Shown piece after piece: positions 21,917 through 33,770 of a stretch of DNA of 64,000 nt. Source of the DNA: Kingdonia uniflora (Eukaryota > Streptophyta > Magnoliopsida > Ranunculales > Circaeasteraceae); assembly GCA_014058105.1 (NCBI GenBank), contig JACGCM010000715.1, forward strand, positions 4,898,001-4,962,000, written 5' to 3'. The translations under genes and the position numbers were made by a program. Under the pieces are notes generated by a model, which saw nothing but the letters and a program-made list of their open reading frames with translations, made no database searches and was not told the origin of the DNA. How positions within the stretch are numbered: the stretch's first letter is position 1; the number at the start of each line of letters is the position of its first letter.

Positions 21917-22661
21917 TGTAGGGGCCTAACTTCGTACGGAGGGGTAGTCAGCTCTTACACCACGGAGTTTTATCTTCAATCAAAGGGGTTCAAGTAGATA
22001 TCCTAGAATGTGAATAATCTATAGGGAATATACTTTCGTGGAGGCCTAGAATGTGACTCTCCACAACCTCTGATGAGGATTTTTAAGAGTATTTATATTT
22101 CTGTCGAGTAGTCAAAGTTTCGAGTACTGGGTTTTATAAGATGATCGAAGGTAAACTGTAAGGGCTCAGGGGACAGAGTTTGTAACCATTCCTTAGTTCC
22201 CCATCTCTCCTATTTATAGAACATAGGAAGGGCTGAGTCACCAAGGTTAGGTCACATTACAAGGGTACCATCCGAATATTGAGCGGGTATCCCGGAATAG
22301 GTATGGACGCCAGAGATGTCGGAGCTGTCATTGTTACAATTGTTGGGTCTGTTTCTATACTCTGACACTTTAGCGGTTGCTGGGTCTGTCACTGTAGCTG
22401 TAAGGGCCAACAACGCCGCCGTCTTATCTAGTAAGCTGGCTGTCTGCCTTGTTATACTTTGACCATGTACGGATATGGTCAAAGTGTTTCTGATGCAATG
22501 TGAAGTTCTTCTTCGAGGCTTGTTCAGAGTCGAGGCTTCGTCTTCGGATAATCTTTAGGAGACTTTTTTAAGGATTGGATGGGCTTTGATATATTCGAGT
22601 AGGCTTCAAAGTAGCTTTCGAGTGTTTGACTGTGGTTGAAGGCTGCGAGTAGGCTACTACA
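21917..22661 (-). repeat. 5' LTR of element B (745 bp)
   Basis: Minus strand begins TGTAGTAGCC and ends GGCCCCTACA. Same family as 9395-10150, with TATAAATA in the shared 'cctatttatagaacat' segment near 22210. Confidence 0.85.
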
Positions 22662-23740
22662 ATCAAGATCCAGATATACCTCTGAATTTCCACTTTCCAT
22701 ACCTCCACTAGCACATTCCCTTTGATAACTAGTCTGGGGCTCATGTTTGACATCTGTCTTAGTTCTCTCTCAACACTCTGCAACCCCAGTCTCCAACCTA
22801 GCTCGATTCTCCGAAGTAATATCCACACTACTTTCCCTACCTTGTAATTCATACCCAACTCTTGCACGTAGATAGTCATATCAATTATTAATGGTTCTAC
22901 ATTGACAAGATTAGCAAAAATTCCTTCTGCACCAGTATCAGGATTATTAATGTTTTAAACTGGTTTAACCATTTTAAACCTAAAAATATTAATTCCTTTT
23001 TTACGTTAGTAAGATATTATTTCTTATGCACTACATATTACTTTGAGTTATTATGCCACTAACTTATGTTGAAGATTATTCTCCAGCAAACTATTATATC
23101 TGTTACCATCTAAGTTCTTGATAAAATTCATAAAATCAATTTTCCTAAGTTATAACATCAACATTATTTTATTTGATAAATATTGAAATTACTTAACAAG
23201 TTTCTCGAAGTTATTCAACAGGTATATGTTCGAGCTTCTCGAAGACGACATAGTTGCCACCTAGTTTTCTGCCAAAAAAGGCCACAATCAAAATGTTCAA
23301 TTTTATGGTATCTCCCCGGTGCCATTCCATGCCAAATACACCGTTACATCAGGCAATACAACTTTCCCAATTACTTACGTCTAAAAACTACCCTTTACTA
23401 CCTCCAAAATACCCTAAACTCCACTGTAACACCTACGGTAACCATAAAACTCCTCTCTCCACCTTGCACCTAACCAAAATTCCCACACTAAAATAACTAC
23501 TGAGAACCTAGGAACACCTCAATATAATCAATCACCTCCAATTTCTTCTCCAAAGCAGAGAAACTACAAATAAAACCCTAATACAGTTTTTCACCTATTT
23601 CTCCAAAAATACCCACTCTTACTCAAATTAATTCATTTAAATCACACATACAAGTGTTAGCTACAATAGATTTTTAAGGAATCATCATTACATACAAGCA
23701 AGGATCGAATAAAAAAAATCTCAAAATAGAAAAACCAACC
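22662..23740. other. Fragment E, left part, nothing recognised
   Basis: AT-rich. No ORF matches a known family. It may be intron or 3' sequence of the antisense gene of fragment E. Confidence 0.4.
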
Positions 23741-23851
23741 TTGGTCACGAGCAGCTTCTAAATCCCTCCTCTTTGCAAGCTTAGGCCCTTTAATGAGAAT
23801 GGTTATCTCCTCAGTACCAATGGTGGAAGAAGTTACAAGGGAAGAGAACAA
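23740..23851 (-). pseudogene. First exon of an antisense gene, fragment E (candidate)
   Basis: ATG at 23851 follows a TATAAATAAC box (23914-23923). The peptide runs MFSSLVTSSTIGTEEITILI and then KGPKLAKRRDLEAARDQ, followed by GGTTGG, a possible weak donor. The promoter region aligns with that of the element G coiled-coil pseudogene (12391-12480). What follows to the left is not recognised. Confidence 0.35.
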
Positions 23852-24380
23852 AGAATCAGAGATAAGTTAAAAAAATTAGACAAAATAGAGTATGAATAGT
23901 CGCCGCCCAAGGGTTATTTATAGTCCCCACCCAACGGTTCGACGCACCCCTTCGTGACTCTTCGACTGACTGTCTGGCAGCTCGCCTAACACGCCTCTTC
24001 TCGAATTCCTGTTCCCTTTGTCTCCTAAAAGATAATAAACTCTTACAATGTTCCTCTAGTTCATCTACATACATCCCAACCTCCTATGTGTTTCCCATCT
24101 TTACCAATGCAGTTCTTAAACTCACAAAAAGAGACTGCACATCCAATTCTTTATAAATTAATACATCACCTAAAGGGACTGACCCAACCATTGTTTTTTG
24201 CAAGACTAAACCATATCTTTCCTTTTTATCTACCTTCTCTTTTAACGGGACAGTTGTAACTACAAATTCAAATTATAAAATTCAAAGTCTTTGACAAGAA
24301 AACTCTCTACTCATACATACATCAAGAAGGCCTCAATCAAAAACTTATTTTATTACCATCAATAACATTTCATCACTTCT

Positions 24381-24689
24381 TCACATGTAATTATACTCGA
24401 AACAAGGCACATGATTTACTTGTCCACATGGAATCAATACTCCTCCAGCAACAAGAATATCTTCTTGCCTAATCTTATCCTTGGCGATATACCTCGAAAC
24501 AACGCGATGATGAGAGATATCAAGCACTTTATCTATAAAAATACCATTCCAGAACCAATGATCAACTTCTACTTCTATCTACTCTAGTGATATATCTACA
24601 ACGTCTATAGGTTCTCGAGGAGGCAACATATCAGCAAGCAATAAATTCCTAAAGTACCGTTCCTCTACTTCAGCCACCTTAATGGCCAT
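24381..24689 (-). pseudogene. Short antisense ORF, type II, of fragment E (one stop)
   Basis: Starts MAIKVAEVEERYFRNLLLAD and ends GGVLIPCGQVNHVPCFEYNY plus M, with one in-frame TAG at 24579-24581. The end matches the element D ORF at 59031-59261 (GGDLIMCGSPGHQGCFRYNY plus M): a G-G-x-L-I-x-C-G, then H, then C-F-x-Y-N-Y-M pattern. A TATA-like CTATAAAAAA is about 100 bp upstream (24785-24795). No family recognised. Confidence 0.55.
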
Positions 24690-24795
24690 ACAACCTTCTA
24701 TTGCATCTTGTTGATGACATGAACGAGTTCTCACGATTGCAACACACCTCTACACTTTTTTAGGGGAGGAGATAGATCTGTTTTTTATAGGGGTG

Positions 24796-25257
24796 GGTGG
24801 GAGAGTTAAACAATAGCACAATTGGAAGAGAAGATGAGAGAATGAGCGTCAAAGTGCAAAAGATATGATGCAAAATTTAATAAGTTTGACAAGGTTTCAA
24901 ACTTTCAATGGGACATCCCAGTAAGGGTATATTTTGAAATTCATGGCCCAAGTGAGATAAATGTATTTTTGCACATACAGTCGTTGATGTTACCGTATCC
25001 GTGTAGACAAAAAAAACTAACTTGGTCTTCTAAAGTTTTGTGTATATTATAGGTTAAAATACCATAGGTTTGTAAAACAAAGATATCTTTACGGTGGCAT
25101 AAACTATCGTGGCTAATGATTAACTGTACAATTTAAGTAAATTTCATTGTATACTAACATAAAATCACCTCATTGATTCAAAGTTAATCACTAATTCAAA
25201 TTCAATTACAAATGAGTAAAGAATAAAATCCTACAAACATATATAAATCAATTAGAT
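24796..25257. other. Spacer, AT-rich
   Basis: Junction zone between fragment E and the older minus-strand locus. No supported feature; no 3' LTR of E was found. Confidence 0.4.
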
Positions 25258-25263
25258 ATGTTA

Positions 25264-25654
25264 CTAAAAAGTACCAATACAACTTTCGTCATCTTCCAAC
25301 AAGTCTTGCACATTGCGAACATCTCCATCATTATCGATATCATCCTCTTCTTCCACATAAGCAGTAGAAAAGTAAGGAGGATCCAATTCAAATTGGCAAT
25401 AAAATTCCAAGAAGAAGAATGGTTTGTCATACCGAGAGTACCAATCTTCTCTAGCCATCTGAAGGACTTCCGTCAGCTCCTTATTCGGAGACCATCTTGT
25501 AATTTTTACTCTAATTAAGTTTAAAACACTGCAATCACCCTTAATTAAGCGCCAACAGTCTCTTAGCAAAGTAGTTGATCAATTTTTAGGTAAAAACTTA
25601 TAATTTTGTTGAACTCTTCCCCCACCACATCTGTTGGTCGTTATCGCGTCGATT
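25264..25654 (-). pseudogene. Unrecognised locus, downstream exon
   Basis: Open reading LLRDCWRLIKGDCSVLNLIR through REDWYSRYDKPFFFLEFYCQ to a strongly acidic end (VEEEDDIDNDGD) and a stop at 25264. The residue composition looks like a real protein. The locus continues on the other side of the SIRE insertion (45194 onward), as the TGGAT duplication shows. I do not recognise the family. Confidence 0.4.
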
Positions 25655-25659
25655 TGGAT
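25655..25659. repeat. Target-site duplication of the SIRE element, left (TGGAT)
   Basis: Identical TGGAT at 45189-45193 flanks the element. Confidence 0.9.
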
Positions 25660-26699
25660 TGAAATTCTATGTGCTCGTAATTAATGTATTTCGAGAAAAT
25701 AGGTCAAAACAATTCCTATCAATCAATAGTCTAAGGTTAAACAGAAACAATCAAAAGCAAAGACAAGGAATTAAAAGACACAAGCAATTGTTCACCCTAT
25801 GGAAACTCCTTACTCAGGAGAAAAACCATAGGTTGTTGTCGAGGATCACGGCAACCAAAAGTTTCACTAATCAAAAAGAGTTATACTGAATTACACTTAC
25901 AAATTTAATAACCTAGTCTCAGGATTATCACTCTTCTGACTAAAGCTTCGCGCTCCATCTTCTTCTTGTTCTCACAATAACTCTTCTTGATCTCTCACCA
26001 AGAAACTTTTTTTATTCTCGCAACAGCCCGTCTTGACGTCCCACCAAGAAACTTCTTCTAGAATTGCTCTTAAACAAATAATTGGGAAGTCTTTGAAACC
26101 CTAACTCAACATCAATCTTGTGATAAGAAGATGATTGATTGATCTTGAGTTCTTCTCTCTCTCTGATAAAGTCTTTTGGAGCCCTTAGAAAGAAAAACAT
26201 TTTTCAAAAAAAAAAGAAATTTTAAAAGAAACTAGGGTTTCTTTAAATAGTAGTTATATTTCTCTCGATATTCGTTCAAACGAGAACAAATGCCGTTCGA
26301 ACGAATCACGTCTAATTTGATCAAAACCCCTAGAAAGTTTACAACTCGTTCGAACGAACGATTGCCTATGGGCCAAATTTCCAGGAGATATGACACTTCG
26401 TTCGAACGACAAGAAAACTCGATCGAACAAAAATTGCCTATGGGCCAAATCTCGAGGGGACATGACACTTCGTTCGAACATCAAGAAAACTCGTTTGAAC
26501 AAAAATTGCCTATGGGCCAAATTTCCAGGGGACATGACACTTCGTTCGAATGACAAGAAAAATTGTTCGAACGACAAAATAGAAAAAGGCTCCTCCCTTT
26601 TATCAGAGAGTAAAACTTACCTTCTGTCCAGTGATCTGTGTCTTCGACTGAGACAGCCAGAAGCTCCACAAACACAAAATGAGACAAATAAACCTTTCA
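25660..26699 (-). repeat. 3' LTR of the SIRE element (1040 bp)
   Basis: Minus strand begins TGAAAGGTTTATTT and ends ATTTCA. TATA-type TATTTAAAG is at 26241-26250. Upstream of it lie 72-bp sub-repeats. Aligns with each unit of the 5' array. Confidence 0.9.
26340..26580. repeat. 72-bp sub-repeats with TTCGAA palindromes in the LTR
   Basis: 'attgcctatgggccaaat' recurs at 26361, 26433 and 26505, spaced exactly 72 bp, separated by CGTTCGAACG-type palindromes. Because 72 is a multiple of three, several frames stay open here by chance. The same array is in each of the four 5' units. Confidence 0.85.
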
Positions 26700-26713
26700 A
26701 TCTCCCCCTTTGG
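26700..26713 (-). other. Polypurine tract of the SIRE element
   Basis: Reverse complement CCAAAGGGGGAGAT lies directly before the LTR start TG. Confidence 0.85.
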
Positions 26714-27229
26714 TTTCTTTCGTGACAAATAAAAAATTAAGTCAGACACCACCCCTTCCTTGAACAGGTTCAATCTCAGGACCTCTTCTATGGATAATAT
26801 CTTTTTACAACCCTATAGTCATCAGATAGAATGTTTACTAAATATTTGTACACTCAGCAAACTCGTTTATAATATATATGGCAAAAATAAAACTTAGAAA
26901 ATAGTCACATATACAGAAAGAAAGAAATCACAAACGGAGAAATCCAAAGAAGTATATGCAAACAAGATAAGCAGGCGCATTTCTCCATTGTCACGGAAGA
27001 AACAATCAAACAGCTGTAAACCAAATATCTGAAAGAAAAGTAATTAGAAACAACTGATAACTATATAAGCAAAAGATAGTACTAGCGCACAGGCAGAGTT
27101 AGAACAGAGATTCCTACCTCCCAAACGCTCAAAACAGAAAAAATAAGTCTCAAAGAAGAAATAGAATAATGAAAACAAAACATAGAGGAACAGTCACAGC
27201 TCTCCAGAATCAGACACGTAATCACCTTC
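26714..27229. other. Spacer between the extra ORF and the 3' LTR
   Basis: AT-rich, no supported coding sequence. Confidence 0.5.
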
Positions 27230-28335
27230 CTATGTCTCCTGACCTGAATGACGACTCTGAACCGCTGTATCAATAGACCCCAGTCGACTCTCTATAGTCA
27301 CCAGACGTGTCTCCATAGTACCCATCCTGGTCGACATCAACTGAAGCATGTTCCCAATACTCTGAAGGGAAAACAACTCCTGAGGCACCTGAGCAGCTGA
27401 GCTAGAAGTACTAATATGCTATCGTTGAAGGTAGCACATGAGGAAGATGAGAGGAACTCTTATTGCAATTGCTCGAGTCCAATCGGTCTGTCTTGGTATC
27501 TTCAGGTTCAGTTAAAGCCACCGCATAGCCAGCATCAGTAACAAGCGCTGTGATCAGCCTAGCAAATGGTAGTGAGCTCCTGGTCGCTGTTTAGGAGCTA
27601 GCCTCAAGCATCTCCTCAATGATGATGTTAGGTAGATCAATCTCTATATCATTTTTGAAGGCATAAAGAAAAACCTTCATCCGCTCAGAAAGTTCATTCT
27701 TTTGGGACCCCGGGATGATATTCGTAATAGAAATGCTATGTACAAGACGAGACTCATCATCTAACATTTTGCAGGATACGATACCCGATCCAGTATACAA
27801 TCTACTATGAGCCGTGATATCAAACACCATATCTCGAAATACAGGAAGAATAGGCACCTCCTCATCCTCACCGTCAACGAACCCACCTCTAGAATTAGCA
27901 ACCAGCCAAGGATAGGATGTCGGTGGCCAAATACACCGTAGAAAAGCGATACACTGAGAAGAAGCGAAACCCAAAATATCATAGATTTTCTCCCTATTAA
28001 TAAGGTACTCGAAAAGAGTGACTGGACATGTTCCGGGTGGGGGCAAGTTTCACAGTAGCATAAAAGAGACGTACAATCCACGGATATACTTTTCCCGTAG
28101 GAGTCAGAATATTAGACTAATGTCTAGCTCAAAATTTTCCAAACACCCGAGCAAAGTCTTCATTCACTGCAGAGATACTCTTTATGTCCACCATCTTCTC
28201 CCTCACAATTGGGCAATCTCTAAAACCCTTCTCAGTAGCCCAAAACTCAAGGTTTTCACCAACCCTCTGACCATCAAGAATAACGGACTCGTCCACTCGC
28301 GTCCTCATGTTTTCGCCCCTTACCCTAGGTGCCAT
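27230..28335 (-). pseudogene. Extra post-pol ORF, 'putative plant transposon protein'-like
   Basis: Starts MAPRVRGENMRTRVDESVIL, a stop at about 28131, then in shifted frames WIVRLFYATVKLAPTRNM, the 151-codon stretch 27591-28046 (LINREKIYDILGF ... KNDIEIDLPNIIIEEMLEAS), a stop, LPFARLITALVTDAGYAVAL, and a coiled-coil tail (MGTMETRLVTIESRLGS). The order FYA, then LPxxIxxxMLEA, then LPFxxLIT resembles the plant transposon-protein family PF20167 as I remember it. It occupies the place of the env-like ORF of SIRE elements and has its own TATA box 580 bp upstream. Decayed; role unknown. Confidence 0.55.
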
Positions 28336-28913
28336 TTAGAGAACAGTAAAAAGATTAAAATGCTTGTTCAGAAGAAAAAACCCCAACCCAATCAAATATC
28401 CAATTCAAAATTGCAATAATCAAACACCAACACCAGTCTTCCAATCACCTGCAAGAAAGAACCACCTCTTCCCTAAACTCAATCAACACAATTGAGCAGG
28501 GGAACCCAAGATAATACAAACACCAATAATCACAATCCACCACCCCCAAACAAACCAATCTTCAATTTAATCTAAGTGCAATTTCACAAATCACAACACA
28601 ATCCTTCCCAAGCACAGTAGAATCACAAGCATAAAGACAATAAAATACTTGTAGAAGAACAATGAAATCACAAACCAACCTTGAATTCGAAATAGAATCG
28701 CAATTATACGAACCCTAGGTCAAATCTGCCGTCATCAAGAGCAAAATTGGAAACCCAAGCTCTAAAATTGTGATACTAGAGAGATGAGAGAGGATCAATC
28801 AATGAAGAAATGGACTCTACCAAACTTAATACAACAAGAATTCGAGGTAGAGAGAGGGTGGAGAGAATTTTGGAGTGTAGAGGAGAGATTTGAATAAAAT
28901 GACCAGACGCAGT

Positions 28914-28921
28914 GTTTTATA
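28914..28921 (-). promoter_or_regulatory. TATA box for the post-pol ORF, with TTCGAA palindromes upstream
   Basis: TATAAAAC on the minus strand. Directly upstream on that strand (28936-28972) are GTCGTTCGAACGAC and TTCGTTCGAACGAG, the same kind of motif as in the LTR promoter of this element. Confidence 0.5.
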
Positions 28922-28972
28922 CACCCCACTCGAAAGTCGTTCGAACGACTCGATGATTCGTTCGAACGAGAA

Positions 28973-30335
28973 AAAAATAACTGAAACAAGAAAAAGGATG
29001 AACCAAGGCAAATACTCACCCTAAAACATCGGGTTGCCACAGACAAACACAGAAAACAACAATGATAGGACACAGGCACACTCCCCCTCAAAACCTGCAG
29101 AGTCAAATCTATAAGCACATGAAATACACAGTATAGAAAAAATTATTGAGATATAAACAAAATAATGCAAAAGAACTCGGTGCGTGTGTGTGTAGTCCAA
29201 ACAAATTCTTAACAAATAAGCATATGAAGAGCACTATATTGGACATATGAGTCAACTTAGGCCTCTCATGGTTGGTCACTCAAAAACACTGAGAATTTAC
29301 AAGATATCACTCTAAGGAAATGAATATGAGTAAATGAAGTAAAAATTCATAATCCAAGAAAGCAGCGCTATTGTACTGAAGATCTCATGAAAGGAATATC
29401 AATTGTGTTTGGTGGTGTCAAGCTAAATACCATAGACTTTTAAACTATCATCTCCACTAAACTGATTATATCAAGCTTAAAATCAACTAGGTCTTTTAAG
29501 GTAATCATTAAGGGAAAGGTAGGCTAGTGAGGAAATAGGTGTTTTGCTGGCATTCTGAGGACAAAAATAACTTCCACATCCATTGTTGTAATCAAAACTC
29601 CTCTATTATTGTTCTTAACAATGCTCCTCATTTTTTTTATACAAGACATTCTCCCAACAACACTCAAACACACATTCTTCTTCAGATTTTCTCACTTTGA
29701 GTCCTCAGAACAAGGGTTTAAACAAGAATTTGGCGAATACAATAAAAAGGCTTGTTTTTAGGCTCAACGGGTAGAAAGTGAATACATGATTTAGGTTAAA
29801 AATTGAAAGGCCAAAACAGGTTCAAAAATGAAAATGCATAGAATCATGTCCTAAGACTTATACAATTTCTTATTTCGCCTTGAATCAAGTAAAGAAAAGG
29901 TTATAGTATTTTAACTTGAATTCTATGCCACCACCAACAATCGACTAATACAGAAAATAATGAGATCAAAAACAGAGAGAGATTTTGCTGGAAAGAATTT
30001 ATTTAATAACACTCAACGCTAGAACAAAAGGTTAGATCCTCACATAATGTTAGGTAATGAAGTCTCTGAATTTACCCTCAAGATTTTTACTTACACCTAG
30101 AGTCAGGGACAGTTGAACTTTGTGACGAATAAGTGAAACCAAGAACTCAAGCATTAGATGAGTATATAACACATAAATAATTTCCATGCATGCATATGCA
30201 ACGCAATTATAGACTAAGCTCAAAGGAAGAAACAGGGGAGATAGTACCTGACAATGTTCACAAGAACTACACCAACACCAGAAAGTCCTGAGAGGTCTAG
30301 GAAATGGAACAAACACCAATAGCGCATCAAAGATT
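28973..30335. other. Spacer between pol and the extra ORF
   Basis: 1.36 kb with no recognised coding sequence. Includes a short GT-rich tract near 29180. Presumably 5' regulatory sequence of the post-pol ORF. Confidence 0.45.
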
Positions 30336-33300
30336 TTAAAAATGAATAACATCAAACGGCTTGGTGAAGAGATCAGTAAGTTGGTTCTCCGTACAGACAA
30401 ACTCCATAATAACAATCTTCTTCTCAACAAGGTCTCGAATGAAGTGAAATCGAATGTCAATGTGCTTGGTCCTCGAATGCTGCTCAGGATTTTTGGAAAT
30501 GTTGATTGCACTTGTATTATCACAGTAAAGTGACATCACTCCCTGATTCACCCCATAGTCATGTAACATTTGCTTCATCCAAACTAGCTGTAAACTACAA
30601 CTTCCTGCAGCAATGTACTCTGCCTCAGCAGTAGACTGTGAAATACAGTTCTATTTTTTACTTTGCCATGCAACGAGATTGTTCCCAATGTAGTAACATC
30701 CCCCAGAAGTACTCTTCCTTTCATCAAAATTTCCAGCCCAATCAGCATCTGAGTATCCAATAATATCTGATGTAGTGTCTCGAGTATACCACAAACTAAA
30801 TTCACAAGTCCCAAACACATATCGAATAATCTGTTTAACAACATATAAATGAGACTCCTTAGGACTTGCCTGATAATGTGCACATATGCAAACACTGAAC
30901 ATGATGTCTGAACGACTAGCTGTAAGATACAACAAGCCTCCTATCATGCTCCTATACACCTTTTGATCCACATCAGTACCTGCAGAGTCCTTACTCAATT
31001 ATGTAGTAGTGCTCATTGGCATCCAGGCATGTTTTGAAGAATCAAGACCAAACTTTTTGACAATATCTTTGGCATATTTAGATTGAGAAACAAAAATGCC
31101 ATCTTCTTGTTGCTTGATTTGAAGACCTAAGAAGTAGGTCAATAATCATCCATTAACTCACCGAATGCTTTGACACGAGAGTTTGACATTAAGCCAAAAA
31201 CAATATCATCCACATAAGCCTGTACAATAAGAATTTCATCACCTTCCCACTGAATAAATAATGTATTATCAACTCCCACTCGAATAAACCCCTTTCCAAG
31301 TAAAAAGTCGGAGAGTTTATCATACCATCCTCGAGGAGCTTGTTTTAGGCCATAAAGTACTTTCTTCAAACGGTAAACATGCTCCGGATGATGAGGATCT
31401 TCAAATCCCTTTGGTTGAGCTACATATACCTCTTCCTCAAGTAGCCCATTCAAGAACGCATTTTTCACATCCATCTGATAAAGCTCAAATTTTTTGTGAC
31501 ACGCAAAAGCCAAAAGCATTCGAATAGATTCAAGTCAAGCTGTGGGAGTAAAAGTTTCTTCTACATCCACCCCTTTTATTTGATTGTATCCCTAAGCTAC
31601 TAACCTTGCTTTGTTCCGAACAACATCACCGTTCTCATCAAACTTGTTCTTGTAAATCTACTTAGTGCCAATAAGTCCCACACGTCTTGTCGCTTGAATT
31701 CATTAAGTTCATCTTGCATGGCGTTAATCCAATATTCATCAGATAAAGCATCTTTGACGTTTGTTGGTTCAGTGATGCACACATAACACACACTATCAAT
31801 TGTCTCATATAACGTAGTATAATGATACCCTACACATCTAGCGGACTCATGAAGTGTAAAATACTCATAATCATCAAGGTATCTAGGATCACCACAATTA
31901 TGAGGAGGATTAGTACGAACAGTAGCATTTGGTACTAAAATCTCCCCAAAAGATGTTGGAATAGTTTCAGCAGGAGGTTCTTCTTGAACATCTTGTGTCA
32001 CACTAGATGAGGTTGGTAGGGAATCTTCTTAAATATTACTATCTCCATCATCTGTTTGTCCAAGAACCTCCGAGTCATCAACTACCACATTAATCGATTC
32101 CATAACCATTTTGTGCTTTAAGTTGTACACACGATAAGCCCTACTATTTGTTGGATATCCCAGTAGAATACCTTCATCGCTTCGAGCATCAAATTTTCTA
32201 ATGTTCCCCCGATCACAAGTAATATAACACTTACTTCCAAACACACGAAAGTATTTCAAGTTCGGCTTTTTTCTAAACCAGAGTTCATAAGGCGTATTAA
32301 GCGTAAGAGGACACAGATAAACCCTGTTAATTATGTGACAAGAGGTATGAATAGCTTCTCCCCAAAAGTGACTAGGGACACTCTTTCCATGAAGTAAAAC
32401 TCACCCCATTTCCTGTAGGACTCGGTTCTTACGTTCAGCTATTCCGTTCTATTGTGGTGTGATTGGTGCTAAAAATGCATGTTTGATTCCATTCGCCTTA
32501 CAGTACTCAATCACATCACTGTCCTTGAACTCTCCTCCACGATCGCTACGAATTCTGTCAATTGAACAATTCTTCTCATTTTGTATTTGCAGAGCTATAG
32601 CACGAAATTCTTCAAATGTGTCTGACTTTTGTCTTAACAGAGCAATCTAGGTGAATCGTGAAAAATCATCAATCTTAACCAAAATATACTTCTTTCCTCC
32701 CAAAGTACTTACTCTCATAGGACTCATCAAGTCTATATGAATCAACTCCAGAACTCGCGTAGTAGCAATGTTGGTAGATTTTTTGTGCGGACTCTTGGTT
32801 TGCTTTCCAATTTGACATGGTCCACACACTGCATCGGTTAGCCTGCTTAGTTTCGGAACCCCTCGAACTATTTCCTTACTTGTAATCTTTGCCAGATCAT
32901 TGAAATTCACATGTCCTAACCGTTGGTGCCAAAGTTCCACATCGCTTATCTTATTAACTTTACATGATATCTTCTTTTGCGATACAGCATAGCAGTTGTC
33001 CAAAGTTCTATCCGCAGTTACAATGCATTTCCCAGTATTATCAAAGACACGACACGTTTTCTAGTTAAATGTTACTGTGTTGCCCACATCACATAGGTGA
33101 CTCACACTCAGAAGGTTTGTAGTGAGTCCCTTGACATAGAGTATATTATCGACTATCGGGCATCCAATTCCTTCTACACTCCCCTTTCCCACAATCTTTC
33201 CACTCATTCCTCCTCCAAAAGTAGCATCACCTCCTTGAATATCTATGACATTATTCAGGCGTGCAGCATCCCCTGTCATGTGTCGAGAGCATCCACTATC

Positions 33301-33693
33301 TACGTACCACTGTATAGAGTTAAATGCATTTAAAATCATTACTGCAACATTGGACCTTAATTTTGGTAAAATGTCCTTCTGAACCCAAATAGATCTCACT
33401 TTCTTTCTTTCTTCTGTCGCATGAGTCACATTCCTGAAACCATTAAAAGGCTTTTGGACAAAAAAGGAGTTAACAAACGATTGGGCATATGATCGATAGG
33501 GTTTCTCTCTTTCCAAAAGTAGATTATTCCTACCACGGAATTGAGGAACATATCTACAATAGGGAGCAAGATGACCCTTTCGACCACAAGCCTCACAATA
33601 AAATACATGAATAACAAAAGGTTGCTCAGTCTGCTTATGAGGAGCATCAATAATACTAGGTTTGGGCAAAAATGAAGTTGAAGTAGCTTTGAC
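30336..33693 (-). pseudogene. pol of the SIRE element (zinc knuckle, PR, INT, RT, RH)
   Basis: From right: a CX2CX4HX4C knuckle (CEACGRKGHLAPYC, 33556-33597), protease motif YVDSGCSRHM (Asp at about 33300), integrase HHCC (H and H of LWHQRLGH near 32928, CGPC near 32825), first catalytic Asp of HIDL near 32733, and RSDRGGEF near 32550. RT follows with [25 protein letters not shown] and YVDD at 31205-31216, then RNase H with YSDADWAG near 30749, TAEAEY and LYCDNTSA, ending at 30336. Stops or frame changes near 32647, 32410, 31600, 31550 and 31000-31140 inactivate it. The IYVDDI/FG-type RT segment fits SIRE/Maximus. Confidence 0.9.
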
Positions 33694-33770
33694 AAACTTT
33701 TTTTTTGCTCAATAAGAAGTGAATTTATAATAAAAAGGGGTGGGCGAATGCAATCAACCCACACTCCCAT

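Larger units (their letters stand above)
15053..22661 (-). mobile_element. Tat-lineage element B, internally deleted (no pol)
   Basis: Bounded by a truncated 3' LTR (15053-15542) and a full 5' LTR (21917-22661). Between them: a PPT, antisense short ORFs, the antisense spliced gene, a tandem-repeat array, and only the first ~330 bp of gag next to the PBS. RT, RNase H, integrase and protease are absent, whereas element A of the same LTR family has them between the same landmarks. The element could only have moved in trans. Confidence 0.8.

Noticed and set aside
26340..26580. CRISPR-like regularly spaced repeats
   Set aside because: Spacers are themselves repeats, the context is a plant LTR, and no cas genes are present.
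26254..26725. Repetitive ORFs in the 3' LTR of the SIRE element
   Set aside because: Same 72-bp repeat artefact as in the 5' array.
29170..29200. GT-rich microsatellite
   Set aside because: Only a handful of repeats; no evident role.
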